A DNA stretch of 64,000 bases from Comamonadaceae bacterium (GTDB lineage Bacteria > Pseudomonadota > Gammaproteobacteria > Burkholderiales > Burkholderiaceae_C): assembly GCA_947455465.1 (NCBI GenBank), contig CANGNS010000001.1, positions 236,422 to 300,421 of the forward strand, read 5' to 3'. Under the pieces are notes generated by a model. It searched no databases, was not told where the DNA came from, and saw only the letters and a program-made list of their open reading frames with translations. Both the position numbers and the translations under genes were made by a program. Shown one piece after another: positions 26,189 through 35,071 of the stretch (positions within the stretch are counted from its first letter, which is position 1; every line of letters starts with the position of its first letter).

Positions 26189-28350
26189 CAAACCCCACTA
26201 TCCACTATGCGCAAGACGCGCAAGGCATCGTCACCCTGACGCTGGACTATCCCGGCAAGTCGATGAACGTCATCGACCAATTCCTGATGGACGATTTGCG
26301 CGATTGCATTGCCCGCGTGGCGGCCGACCCGGCAGTCATCGGCGCCATCGTGACCTCGGGCAAACAGGCTTTTGTCGCCGGTGCGGATCTGCTGTCCATG
26401 GAGGCCAATTTGGACTCCATGCGCGATGACAGCATGCAAGTGCTGTTTGACAAATGCGCCTCGCTCTCGCGGCTGCTGCGCCAGATGGAGACTTGCGGCA
26501 AGCCCTTTGTGGCGGCTATCAACGGCACCGCCATGGGCGGCGGCCTGGAAATCTGCCTGGCCTGCCACTACCGCGTGGTCTCCAACGCACCGGGGCTGCT
26601 GCTGGGCCTGCCCGAGGTGCAGGTGGGGCTCTTGCCCGGTGCCGGCGGCACCCAGCGCATGCTGCGCATCCTGGGTATCTCGCGGGCCATGCCCTATTTG
26701 CTCGAAGGCAAGCACTTTGACGCCGCTAAAGGCCTCAAAGAAGGCATCGTGCAAGCAATTGCCAGCCCCGATACCTTGCTGGACACAGCCCGCCGCTGGC
26801 TGCTGGACCAACCCACGGCCATCCAGCCCTGGGACATCAAGGGCTACGCCCTGCCCGGCGGCGGCCCCTTTGATGCCAAAGTGGCGCCTAGCTTTGTGGT
26901 GGGTAACACCATGCTGCAAGCCCAAACCTTTCACAACCTGCCTGCCCCGCTGGCCATCCAAAGCTGCTTGTACGAGGGCGCGCAGCTGCCCATGGACAAA
27001 GCCTTGCGCGTCGAGAGCAAGTACCTGGCCTTCCTGACCCGTGACCCGGTCTCGCGCGGCATGATCCGCACCCTGTTTGTGAGCAAAACCAAGGCCGAAA
27101 AAGGCCTGCACCGCCCTGCCGGTATCGCGCCTTTGCACTGCCGCATCCTGGGCATTGTGGGTGCGGGCATGATGGGCAGCGGTATTGCGCAAATGGCGGC
27201 GCAGCGCGGCATCAACGTGGTGCTGCTGGACCGCGACGTAGCCGCGGCCGAACGCGGCAAAGAAGCCGCCCAAAAACGCCTGGCGCGCCTGGTGGAAAAA
27301 GGCCGTATGGAGGCAGGCAAAGCCCAGGCATTGCTCGCCCGTATCCGTACCACGGCCGACTATGCCGACCTGGCCGCCTCCGATGTGGTGATCGAAGCCG
27401 TCTTTGAAAACCGCGCCATCAAAGCCGACATCTTGCGCCAGCTCGATGCCGTGCTGCCCGCGCATTGCCTGGTGGCCAGCAACACCTCCTCGCTGCCGAT
27501 TACTTTGCTAGCCCAGGCCGGCGCCCACCCGGAGCGCTTTATTGGCATGCATTTTTTCTCGCCAGCCGAGCGCATGCCGCTGGTGGAAGTCATCCGCGGG
27601 CGCGATACCTCGGACCAAAGCCTGGCGCATGCCCTGGACCTGGTCGCCCAGCTGCGCAAAACGCCTATCGTGGTCAATGACCACCGGGGCTTTTTTACCA
27701 GCCGCTTTATCGGCGCGTTTGTCGACGACGGCATCGCCATGCTGGCCGAAGGTGTGGCACCCGCGCTGATTGAAAACTGCGCGCGCCAAGCCGGTATGCC
27801 CGTGGGGCCGCTGGCCATTACCGACGAAATGTCCATCGAGCTGTCCAAGCAAGCGGGCGACGCCCAGGCGCGCGAATTCCCCGACAGCTACCGCCCAGGC
27901 CGCTCGGTGCCCGTGATTGAAAAACTGTTTGCCCTGGGCCGCATGGGCCGCAAAAACGGCAAAGGCTTTTACGACTACGACGACAAGGGCAAAAGCCTCT
28001 GGCCCGGCCTGGCGGACCACTACCCGCTGCGCACCGAGCAGCCCCAGCCGCAGGATTTGCGCCAGCGTGTTTTGTACGTGCAAGCCATCGAGGCAGCGCG
28101 CGCCATGGAAGACGGCGTCTTGCTCTCGCCCGCCGATGGTGACGTGGGCGCGATTTTGGGCGTAGGCTTTCCGGCCTATACCGGCGGGCCGTTCTCCTTG
28201 ATGGATGGCATTGGCATCGCCGAATTTGTGCGCGAGGCCGAGCGCCTGGCCGCCTTGTTCGGGCCGCATTTACAGCCGCCGGCCTTGCTCAAGCGCATGG
28301 CCGCCGAAGGTGCTACTTTTTACGGGCCCCGCGCCCTGCGTTTGCCATGA
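26185..28350 (+). CDS. bifunctional enoyl-CoA hydratase/3-hydroxyacyl-CoA dehydrogenase (FadB/FadJ-like)
   Basis: This is a 721-residue multifunctional beta-oxidation protein. The N-terminal crotonase domain (to about 190) has NGTAMGGGLEICLACHYRV and GLPEVQVGLLPGAGGTQRM. From about residue 320 there is an NAD-binding 3-hydroxyacyl-CoA dehydrogenase domain (GIVGAGMMGSGIAQMAA) followed by the usual catalytic region (SNTSSLPIT, GMHFFSPAERMPLVEVI) and C-terminal helical repeats. The length matches FadJ/FadB. It is translationally coupled to the thiolase before it and the ACAD after it, giving a complete beta-oxidation set. Steroid side chain versus ordinary fatty acids cannot be decided from sequence. 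Confidence 0.92.
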   Translation: MTNPTIHYAQDAQGIVTLTLDYPGKSMNVIDQFLMDDLRDCIARVAADPAVIGAIVTSGKQAFVAGADLLSMEANLDSMRDDSMQVLFDKCASLSRLLRQMETCGKPFVAAINGTAMGGGLEICLACHYRVVSNAPGLLLGLPEVQVGLLPGAGGTQRMLRILGISRAMPYLLEGKHFDAAKGLKEGIVQAIASPDTLLDTARRWLLDQPTAIQPWDIKGYALPGGGPFDAKVAPSFVVGNTMLQAQTFHNLPAPLAIQSCLYEGAQLPMDKALRVESKYLAFLTRDPVSRGMIRTLFVSKTKAEKGLHRPAGIAPLHCRILGIVGAGMMGSGIAQMAAQRGINVVLLDRDVAAAERGKEAAQKRLARLVEKGRMEAGKAQALLARIRTTADYADLAASDVVIEAVFENRAIKADILRQLDAVLPAHCLVASNTSSLPITLLAQAGAHPERFIGMHFFSPAERMPLVEVIRGRDTSDQSLAHALDLVAQLRKTPIVVNDHRGFFTSRFIGAFVDDGIAMLAEGVAPALIENCARQAGMPVGPLAITDEMSIELSKQAGDAQAREFPDSYRPGRSVPVIEKLFALGRMGRKNGKGFYDYDDKGKSLWPGLADHYPLRTEQPQPQDLRQRVLYVQAIEAARAMEDGVLLSPADGDVGAILGVGFPAYTGGPFSLMDGIGIAEFVREAERLAALFGPHLQPPALLKRMAAEGATFYGPRALRLP

Positions 28351-29492
28351 ACTTCGACTTTTCTGAAGACCAACACGCCCTGCGCGAGCAGGTGCGCAAA
28401 TTCATGGTGGGCCAGTCGCCGGTGTCGGCGGCGCGCCAGGTGATAGACCAGGGCCTGAGCCACGCCAAAGCCGTCTGGGACGGCCTACAAACCATAGGCG
28501 CGACCGCGCTCATGCTGCCCGAAGACTGCGGCGGCGCAGGCCTGGACGCGTTGGAGTTGTGCGTGGTCGCCGAAGAAGCCGGGCGCCAGCTGGCCGCCGT
28601 GCCGCTGGCCTCGACGCTGTACTGCGTGACTCAAAGCCTCTTGCTGGGCGCCAGCCCCGCCATGCAAAAAACCTGGCTGACGCGCATCGCCCAGGGCGAG
28701 ATCGCCTGCATGGGGGCGCCCTTGGATCCGCAATCGCGCGCACCTTCTTTACCGCGCTTTGACGGGCACAGCCTGACGGGCACCCTGCCCCTGGTGGCCG
28801 ATGGCGGCAGTGCCGCATTTGCCGTCGTGCTGGCGTGCGCCCATGACGGCACGCCGGTCTGGGTGGTGGCCGATCTGGGGCCGCAGGTACAGCGCAGTGC
28901 CCTGCACACCCTGGACCCGTCCAAGCCCTATTGCCGTCTGGACTTTGCACAGGCACCCGCCTACCCCCTGGACGCTGGCGTGCACTGGGAAAGCCTCTTG
29001 GTGCGCGTGCGCCAGCGCGCCGCCATCTTGCTCGCGTTTGAACAGTTGGGTGGCGCCGATGCTGCGCTGGAGATGGCCGCCCACTATGCCCGCGAGCGCA
29101 AAGCCTTTGGCCGCGCGATTGGCTCCTACCAAGGCATCAAACACAAGCTGGCCGATATGTACACCGCCAACCAACTGGCGCGCGTGCATTGTTATTACGG
29201 CGCCTGGGCGCTGGACGCCGATGCGCGCAGCGGCGCGGACGGCGACAGCGCGCTGGGCATAGCCGCGGCGGCAGCGCGCGTCAGCGCCACGCAGGCCTAC
29301 AGCCTGGCGGCGCAAGAGAACCTGCAAACCCATGGCGGCATGGGCTACACCTGGGACTCCGATTGCCACCTGCACTACCGCCGCGCGCGCCACCACGCAC
29401 TGGTCTTGGGCAGCGTGCACCACTGGCGCGAGCAGCTCAGCAGCCATTTATGCACCCAATTTCGCAGTGACGCCACGCAGCGCAAAGACTAA
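28347..29492 (+). CDS. acyl-CoA dehydrogenase, non-canonical subunit of third pair
   Basis: This ACAD-fold protein has 381 residues. It starts NFDFSEDQHALREQVRKFM and keeps the ERKAFGRAIGSYQGIKHKLADM helix and QTHGGMGYTWDSDCHLHYRRA. After that it ends HHALVLGSVHHWREQL without a GGTxEIQ segment. With its complete neighbour at 29498, this repeats the incomplete/complete pairing seen twice upstream. It is coupled by ATGA to the FadB-like gene. The likely role is alpha-beta desaturation of a steroid side-chain CoA, as part of a heteromer. Confidence 0.83.
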   Translation: MNFDFSEDQHALREQVRKFMVGQSPVSAARQVIDQGLSHAKAVWDGLQTIGATALMLPEDCGGAGLDALELCVVAEEAGRQLAAVPLASTLYCVTQSLLLGASPAMQKTWLTRIAQGEIACMGAPLDPQSRAPSLPRFDGHSLTGTLPLVADGGSAAFAVVLACAHDGTPVWVVADLGPQVQRSALHTLDPSKPYCRLDFAQAPAYPLDAGVHWESLLVRVRQRAAILLAFEQLGGADAALEMAAHYARERKAFGRAIGSYQGIKHKLADMYTANQLARVHCYYGAWALDADARSGADGDSALGIAAAAARVSATQAYSLAAQENLQTHGGMGYTWDSDCHLHYRRARHHALVLGSVHHWREQLSSHLCTQFRSDATQRKD

Positions 29493-29497
29493 GCACC

Positions 29498-30733
29498 ATG
29501 GACTTTCAAGACTCCCCCCAAGACGCCCAGTTCCGCGCCGAGTGCAGCCAGTGGCTGGGCGCCCATGCCCGGCTCAAAACCCGCTCGGACGAGATCTTCG
29601 GCCCGGACCTGGCGCCTGCCGAGCGCTTGCGGGCCGCACGCCAGTGGCAAGCGCAAAAAGCCGCCGCCGGTTACGGCGCCATCACCTGGCCCCAAGCGCT
29701 GGGCGGGCGCGGTGGCAGTGCCGCGCAAGAGCTGATCTGGCGCCAGGAAGAGGCTCGCTTTTGCGTGCCCTCGGGCTATTTTTCGGTGAGCCTGGGCATG
29801 GTCTTGCCCAGCATCCTGGCCCATGCCAGCGAAGCGGTGCGCCAAGCCCACGTCGCCCCCGCCCTGCAAGGCGAGCACCTGTGGTGCCAGCTCTTGTCCG
29901 AACCCGACGCCGGCTCTGACCTGGGCATGGTGCGCACCCGCGCCCAGCGCTGCACCGACGGACGCGATGGCTGGCTGATCAACGGCCAAAAGGTGTGGAC
30001 CACGCTGGCCCAATTTGCCGAATTTGGATTGGTGCTGACCCGTACCGACCCCGAGGTGCCCAAGTTTGACGGCCTGACCAGTTTTTTCCTGGACATGCAA
30101 AGCCCCGGCATTGAGGTGCGGCCGATTCGCCAGGCCAATGGCGAGTCCGAATTCAACGAAGTGTTTTTCCAGGACGTTTTTGTGCCCGACAGCCAGCGCG
30201 TGGGCGCCCTGGGCGCGGGCTGGAAAGTGACGCTCACCGGCCTCATGAGCGAGCGCCTCTCGATTGGTGCGACCATGCCGCCGGACCTGTGGCGCACCGC
30301 AGCGGCCATGATGGACGCGGCCCCGTGGGACGGACAAAGCGCCCTGCACGACGGCCGTATGCGCGAGCGCCTGGCTGACCTTTACCTCAACACCCACGGC
30401 CTGTGGCTGATGCAATGCCGGGGCCTGACCGAGTTGTCCAAAGGCCGCGCCCCGGGGCCTGAGCTGTCGGTGGGCAAAATCATTGCCGCACGCACCCTGC
30501 AAGATTTTTCTTACCTTGCAATGGACTTGCAGGGCAGCGCGGGCGTGCTGGGCCATGAAGAACAGGGCCAGGCCTGGCGACAGGTCGAGCAGCTCTGGTT
30601 TGGCTCGGCATCCATGCGCATTGCCGGCGGAACCGACGAAATTGTGAAAAACAGCGTGGGCGAGCGGATACTGGGGCTCCCGCCCGAGCCGCGCACCGAC
30701 AAGGGCGTGGCATTTAATGCCCTGCCCCGCTAG
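29498..30733 (+). CDS. acyl-CoA dehydrogenase, canonical subunit of third pair
   Basis: This ACAD has 411 residues, with CQLLSEPDAGSDLGMVRTRAQ, INGQKVWTTLAQFAEFGL and a full C-terminal MRIAGGTDEIVKNSVGERILGLPPEP. It begins 5 bp after the incomplete ACAD, so the two are probably subunits of one enzyme. The LGLPPEPRTDKG tail resembles the larger subunit of steroid ACADs. It is the last enzyme gene before the MFS transporter in this operon. Confidence 0.84.
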   Translation: MDFQDSPQDAQFRAECSQWLGAHARLKTRSDEIFGPDLAPAERLRAARQWQAQKAAAGYGAITWPQALGGRGGSAAQELIWRQEEARFCVPSGYFSVSLGMVLPSILAHASEAVRQAHVAPALQGEHLWCQLLSEPDAGSDLGMVRTRAQRCTDGRDGWLINGQKVWTTLAQFAEFGLVLTRTDPEVPKFDGLTSFFLDMQSPGIEVRPIRQANGESEFNEVFFQDVFVPDSQRVGALGAGWKVTLTGLMSERLSIGATMPPDLWRTAAAMMDAAPWDGQSALHDGRMRERLADLYLNTHGLWLMQCRGLTELSKGRAPGPELSVGKIIAARTLQDFSYLAMDLQGSAGVLGHEEQGQAWRQVEQLWFGSASMRIAGGTDEIVKNSVGERILGLPPEPRTDKGVAFNALPR

Positions 30734-30765
30734 CGCCCGCCCTAAAAAAATTCCAGGAGACACGC

Positions 30766-32091
30766 ATGACCACCCCCACCCAGCCCACCTGGCGCAGCCA
30801 CTACACCTTGCTGGTCTTGCTCTTTGTGTACACCATGAGCTTTATCGACCGGCAGATCATGGGCATTCTGATCCAGCCGATCAAAACCGAGTTCGCGGTA
30901 TCGGACACCGCCATGGGGGTGCTCAGCGGCGTTACCTTCGCCCTGTTTTACAGCGCGCTGGCGATTCCCTTTGGGCGCTACGCCGACCGCAGCAACCGGC
31001 GCAATTTTGTGGCCTATTGCTGCGCTGCCTGGAGCGTCATGACCGCTTTGTGCGGCATGGCCGTGGGCTACTGGACGCTAGCGCTGGCCCGCGTGGGCGT
31101 GGCCGTGGGCGAAGCCGGGGGTGGCGCGCCCTCGATCTCCATGATTGCCGACCACTATCCAACCGCACAGCGCGGCCGCGCCATGGGTATTTATATGCTG
31201 GGGCCGCAACTGGGTATCTTGTTTGGCCTGACGATGGGTGGCTGGATTGCCCAGCACTACGGCTGGCGCAGCGCGTTTTTGTGGATGTCGGTGCCCGGCC
31301 TGCTGGCAGCGGCCATGTTGCGCTTTAGCGGCACCGAGCCGGCCCGTGGCAACTGGGACATCAAAGGTAGCATCAACACCCAGGCGCCCACCGAGTCGCT
31401 GCGCGTGCTGGTCACGGACCTGATGCGCTCGCAGGCTTTCAAGCGCATCACCCTGGCCTCTTTGCTCATGGGCTTTAGCGGCTACGGCATCGGCATTTGG
31501 ACCTCGGCTTTTTTAGTGCGCTCGCACGGCATGACGCTGCAAGGCGCCGGCATGGTCATGGGCCTGATGGGTGGCTTGGCAGCCGCTTTTGGCGCCGTAG
31601 CCAGCGGCTGGCTGAGCGACCGCCTGGTCAAGCGTGATGCACGCTGGCGCCTGGGCGTGCCGGCGCTGGGCTGCTTGCTCTCCATCCCCAGCGGCTTGGC
31701 CTTTTACGCCATGCCCATGGGCGAGCAGTGGCAGCTCGGGCCCATGCTGATTCCGCATGCAGTGGGCTACTACGTTTGCTTTGGCTTTACCGCCGTGTGG
31801 TGGGCCGCGCCGGTATACGCCACGCTCTCGGAGCTGGTGGCGCCGCACCGCCGCGCATCCGGGGTGGCGATCTTTAACCTGGGCGTCACCATGCTGGGCG
31901 GCGGTATCGGCCCCCTGGCGATCGGCATGTTCAGCGATGCACTCACCCCCGTATACGGCAACGAAGCGCTGCGTTACGCGCTGGGAGCCACCACCGGCGT
32001 CTGCTTTTTGCTCGGCGCGCTGTGCTTTATCTGGGCGCTCAAACCCTATGCGGCAGAGCGGCTGGTGCCGCACGCCCTGCCCGTCGCCTGA
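30766..32091 (+). CDS. MFS transporter, possible steroid/acid uptake
   Basis: This 441-residue major facilitator protein has about 12 hydrophobic segments. The first is LLVLLFVYTMSFIDRQIMG, a spinster/ACS-like start, and the loop 2-3 motif GRYADRSNRRN is a variant of the family A motif. It begins 32 bp after the ACAD with an AGGAGA ribosome-binding site and is convergent with kshA. Its place at the end of a steroid beta-oxidation operon suggests import of a bile-acid-like or organic acid substrate. Transport direction and substrate are inference. Confidence 0.8.
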   Translation: MTTPTQPTWRSHYTLLVLLFVYTMSFIDRQIMGILIQPIKTEFAVSDTAMGVLSGVTFALFYSALAIPFGRYADRSNRRNFVAYCCAAWSVMTALCGMAVGYWTLALARVGVAVGEAGGGAPSISMIADHYPTAQRGRAMGIYMLGPQLGILFGLTMGGWIAQHYGWRSAFLWMSVPGLLAAAMLRFSGTEPARGNWDIKGSINTQAPTESLRVLVTDLMRSQAFKRITLASLLMGFSGYGIGIWTSAFLVRSHGMTLQGAGMVMGLMGGLAAAFGAVASGWLSDRLVKRDARWRLGVPALGCLLSIPSGLAFYAMPMGEQWQLGPMLIPHAVGYYVCFGFTAVWWAAPVYATLSELVAPHRRASGVAIFNLGVTMLGGGIGPLAIGMFSDALTPVYGNEALRYALGATTGVCFLLGALCFIWALKPYAAERLVPHALPVA

Positions 32092-32133
32092 GCGAGCCGG
32101 GGCGGCTCAGGGCGCTTAGGCTACTTCGGCCGC

Positions 32134-33231
32134 TCAAGCGGCTTGGGTGTAGGCGATAGCACCCTTGGGCACGTACACGCCCTCGCACTGGTCCAAAAAC
32201 TCTTGGGCCTGCGCGCGCGGGTTGTAAAACTGGCGGTACCACATGCGCGCCTTCATGAAGGGGCCGTCGCTGGGGATAAACAGGCCCGACAAACAAGGCG
32301 CCTTATTGGTCCAGACCTCAAAGTCCTGGCAAAACGCCAGGCGGCTGGACTCCTGGTACTGGCGGGCGGCGACCAGGTCGGCGCTGGTGACCTGGGCGTT
32401 GTTGAACGGCGATTTCACAATCAGCGTATGCCAAACCTTGATCAGCCCGTCGTCTATGGGCGTATGGGTGATCATGAGCACGGTCTCAAACATACCGGTC
32501 AGCATCGAAATCAGCACGCCGGGGCCGTGGTAGGTGGTGTCGGTATGCAAGACCGCGCTACCGCCATCGGCCGAAGTCAGGGTGCGGTGGCCGCCGCACT
32601 GGCGCTGGGTGGCCATGTGGCCGCGAAACTCGTTTTCATAGCGGTCTACCGTCGAGCCGTGGATCGGCCCTAAGTGGCCGTAATCGACGATGTTGTCCAC
32701 CACTTCCTGGGGGTGCTGGCGCAGCTCGCCCAGATGGTCCCAGTGGCCGCGCACCCAGGCGCTGTCGTCCCACTGGGGCAGGCTGGGGTGGTCCCACTGC
32801 GGCTCGCCGCCTTCGGGGTCGTACCAAACAAAAATCGCGCCCAGGGACTCCACCACCGTCCAGGACTTGACGCAGGCAGCGGCCGGAATGGGGCCATCGT
32901 GGTACGGGATGTCATCGCATTTGCCGTCAGCGCCAAAGCGCCAGGCGTGGTAGGGGCAACGGATAGAGTCACCCTCGACGTTGCTGCCACCGCCGTCAAT
33001 GACCACATAAGAGGTGGTATTGGGCGCAGCCAAATGGGTTTTCATGTGCGGGCAGTAGGCATCGAGCAAAACGATCTTGCCGGTAGCCCGGCCCCGGTAC
33101 AGGGCGAAGTCTTTGCCGAAAAAACGCACGGCCAAGGGCTTGTGGGTGTTGAGTTCCTGCGCATCGGCGATCATGAACCAGCCCCGGGGAAAGGTAAATT
33201 CGCCCAGTCGGTAGTCTTTGGTGGTGGCCAT
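32134..33231 (-). CDS. kshA: 3-ketosteroid 9-alpha-monooxygenase, Rieske oxygenase component
   Basis: This 365-residue Rieske non-haem iron oxygenase would hydroxylate C9 of the 1,4-diene-3-one, causing ring-B opening. The Rieske ligands are Cys60, His62, Cys92 and His95 (CPH, then CPYH). The mononuclear iron motif N180-x2-D183-x2-H186-x4-H191 is intact (NIVDYGHLGPIH). The gap between the two halves of the Rieske motif is 29 residues, where KshA and most Rieske proteins have 16-18, so there is an insertion after Leu68. The ATG at 33231 starts just before the conserved region. It is divergent from the FadD19-like ligase, and KshB is at 6888-7922. A related Rieske oxygenase acting at another steroid carbon is the alternative. 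Confidence 0.8.
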   Translation of the reverse strand: MATTKDYRLGEFTFPRGWFMIADAQELNTHKPLAVRFFGKDFALYRGRATGKIVLLDAYCPHMKTHLAAPNTTSYVVIDGGGSNVEGDSIRCPYHAWRFGADGKCDDIPYHDGPIPAAACVKSWTVVESLGAIFVWYDPEGGEPQWDHPSLPQWDDSAWVRGHWDHLGELRQHPQEVVDNIVDYGHLGPIHGSTVDRYENEFRGHMATQRQCGGHRTLTSADGGSAVLHTDTTYHGPGVLISMLTGMFETVLMITHTPIDDGLIKVWHTLIVKSPFNNAQVTSADLVAARQYQESSRLAFCQDFEVWTNKAPCLSGLFIPSDGPFMKARMWYRQFYNPRAQAQEFLDQCEGVYVPKGAIAYTQAA

Positions 33232-33290
33232 AGGGTCCTTCAGGAAATAGCTGTGGTAAGGGTATTTTTCCCAGCGCGCTGGGCTGCGGC

Positions 33291-33310
33291 ATCCCCCGTT
33301 TGGACGATGA
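33291..33310. promoter_or_regulatory. putative operator, site 3 (kshA/ligase divergent promoter)
   Basis: In the minus orientation this reads TCATCGTCC-AAAC-GGGGGAT. The left nine bases are identical to site 1 (1390-1409); the right half is weak. It lies in the 111-bp gap between divergent kshA and the ligase. An ATG at 33307 that could start the ligase falls inside the motif, which argues for the downstream ATG at 33343 as the real start. Confidence 0.45.
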
Positions 33311-33342
33311 ACCCCCTGCCTGCTGCCCCGAATATCGCCCCA

Positions 33343-34977
33343 ATGACACGCACATTCAACCTGGCCGACCTTTTCGAAGTCGTGGCGCACACCGTGCCCG
33401 ACCGCATTGCCTTCGTCTGCGGCGCCCAGCGCCTGAGCTACCGCGCCCTGGACGCGCGCGCGACCCGCCTGGCCAGCGCCCTGCAAGCGCAGGGTCTGCG
33501 CCGGGGCGACCATGTGGGCATCGCCTTGTTCAATTCGGCGCAGTACCTGGAGGCTTTTTTGGCCTGCTGCAAGATAGGCGCGGTGCCGGCAAATATCAAT
33601 TACCGCTATGTGGCCGGCGAGCTGGGCTTTTTGCTGCAAAGCCTGGACCTCAAAGCCCTGTTTTTCGAGGCCAGTCTGGCCCCCGCAGTCGCCCCCGTGC
33701 TACCCGGCGTAGCCACGCTGCGCTGGCCGGTTTGCGTGCGCAGCCCAGCGGGCAGCGCCGCGCCCTTCGCCGGCGCGCTCGATTACGAAAGCTTGCTAGC
33801 CAGTGGCAGCGACCACCTCACCGACCCCGAGCGCAGTGACCAGGACCGCTACCTGCTGTGCACCGGCGGCACCACGGGCATGCCCAAAGGCGTGATCTGG
33901 ACGCACCGCGCCTTGTTCATGGGCGCGCTGGGTGGCGGCGGCATCTACCAGCAGCTCCAGCCGATTGCGCAAGCGCAGGATCTGGCCGAGCGGGTGGCCC
34001 TGGCGCCGCACCTCACCTTCCTGGCCATTGCACCCATGATGCATGGCGCGGCACTGTGGTCCTCGCTGATCAGCCTGTTTGCCGGCCACACGGTGGTGGT
34101 TAGTGAGCAAACCCATTTCGATGCCGCGCATATCTGGACGCTGGTGCAAAACGAGTCCGTCAATGTCATGACGGTGGTGGGCGACTCCATGGCCTTGCCG
34201 CTGGTGCAGGCTTTAGAAGCCGAACCGGCGCGCTGGGCGCTGGGCAGTTTGATGATTTTTGGCAACGGCGGGGCCATGCTCTCGGGCCACCTGCAAGCGC
34301 GCTTGCTGGCCTTGCTGCCCCAGCTGTACCTGTCCAACGGCATGGGCTCTTCCGAAACCGGGGTGGTGGGCGGCGGCGAGCGCCCCGCGCAAGGCGAAGG
34401 CTTTATGGTGCTCAAAGCCCGGCCCGACCTGGCGGTGCTCAGCGACGATTTGCGCATTTTGCGCACACCGGGCGAACGCGGCGTGCTGGCGCGCACCGGG
34501 CATACGCCCATGGGCTACTACGGCGACGCCCCAAAAACCGCCGAAGTCTTTGTCACCATCGACGGCGCGCTGTGGGTGCGCAGCGGCGACCAGGCGCGTA
34601 TTGACGAGCAAGGTGACATCGTGGTGTTGGGCCGCGACTCACAATGCATCACCACCGGCGGCGAGAAAGTGTTTACAGAAGAAGTCGAAGAGGTGCTGCG
34701 CCGTGACCCTGCGGTGGCCGATGTCTTGGTCGTTGGTCTGCCCGATGCGCGCTGGGGCCAGCAAGTCACAGCGGTTGTCGCGCTGGCCCACGGCGCGCAG
34801 CTCGATCCGGCAGCGCTGCTGGCCATGAGCCGCCAGCACCTGGCCGGCTACAAAATCCCCAAAGCGGTGTATGTGGCCCCGGCCATACGCCGCAGCGACG
34901 CAGGCAAGGCCGACTACCGCTGGGCCCTCGAATTTGCCAAAGCGCAGGCGGCTTCCACGCCAGCGCCATCAGCCTGA
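33343..34977 (+). CDS. FadD19-like steroid-CoA ligase
   Basis: This AMP-forming ligase has 544 residues. From memory it follows Mycobacterium FadD19 along its length: FNLADLFEVVAHTVPDRIAFVCG, ANINYRYVAGELGFLLQ, the P-loop YLLCTGGTTGMPKGVIWTH, NGMGSSETGVVGGG, TGGEKVFTEEVEEVLR and the C-terminal AGKADYRWALEFAK. FadD19-type enzymes activate the side-chain carboxylate of sterols or cholate-like steroids. I chose the ATG at 33343; the ATG at 33307 overlaps the putative operator, and the long upstream frame is antisense to kshA. It is followed by a 94-bp gap and the aldehyde dehydrogenase. Confidence 0.83.
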   Translation: MTRTFNLADLFEVVAHTVPDRIAFVCGAQRLSYRALDARATRLASALQAQGLRRGDHVGIALFNSAQYLEAFLACCKIGAVPANINYRYVAGELGFLLQSLDLKALFFEASLAPAVAPVLPGVATLRWPVCVRSPAGSAAPFAGALDYESLLASGSDHLTDPERSDQDRYLLCTGGTTGMPKGVIWTHRALFMGALGGGGIYQQLQPIAQAQDLAERVALAPHLTFLAIAPMMHGAALWSSLISLFAGHTVVVSEQTHFDAAHIWTLVQNESVNVMTVVGDSMALPLVQALEAEPARWALGSLMIFGNGGAMLSGHLQARLLALLPQLYLSNGMGSSETGVVGGGERPAQGEGFMVLKARPDLAVLSDDLRILRTPGERGVLARTGHTPMGYYGDAPKTAEVFVTIDGALWVRSGDQARIDEQGDIVVLGRDSQCITTGGEKVFTEEVEEVLRRDPAVADVLVVGLPDARWGQQVTAVVALAHGAQLDPAALLAMSRQHLAGYKIPKAVYVAPAIRRSDAGKADYRWALEFAKAQAASTPAPSA

Positions 34978-34983
34978 ACGGCC

Positions 34984-35003
34984 CCCTCGTCTTTTCAGAC
35001 TAA
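34984..35003. promoter_or_regulatory. putative operator, site 4 (upstream of aldehyde dehydrogenase)
   Basis: It reads CCCTCGTCT-TTTC-AGACTAA. It shares TCGTC and AGACTAA with site 1 at the same spacing. It lies in the 94-bp gap between the ligase stop and the aldehyde dehydrogenase start at 35072, suggesting a separate promoter for the dehydrogenase-SDR-OYE operon. Evidence is recurrence with three other sites. Confidence 0.5.
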
Positions 35004-35071
35004 GCGGCGCAACACATGGGCCGTTAGCATGGGCGCCTGCTTAGACGCGCTACCCATCACTAGGAGGCTGT

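Noticed and set aside
25699..27465. A 588-codon minus-strand open frame
   Set aside because: It is antisense to the thiolase and FadB-like genes, with shadow-like composition.
32129..32142. GCCGC-TCAA-GCGGC hairpin as a terminator between the MFS gene and kshA
   Set aside because: The stem is only 5 bp, there is no T-run, and it overlaps the kshA stop codon.
32674..33342. Upstream extension of the FadD19-like ligase
   Set aside because: It is antisense to kshA and covers the putative operator; the product begins naturally at 33343.
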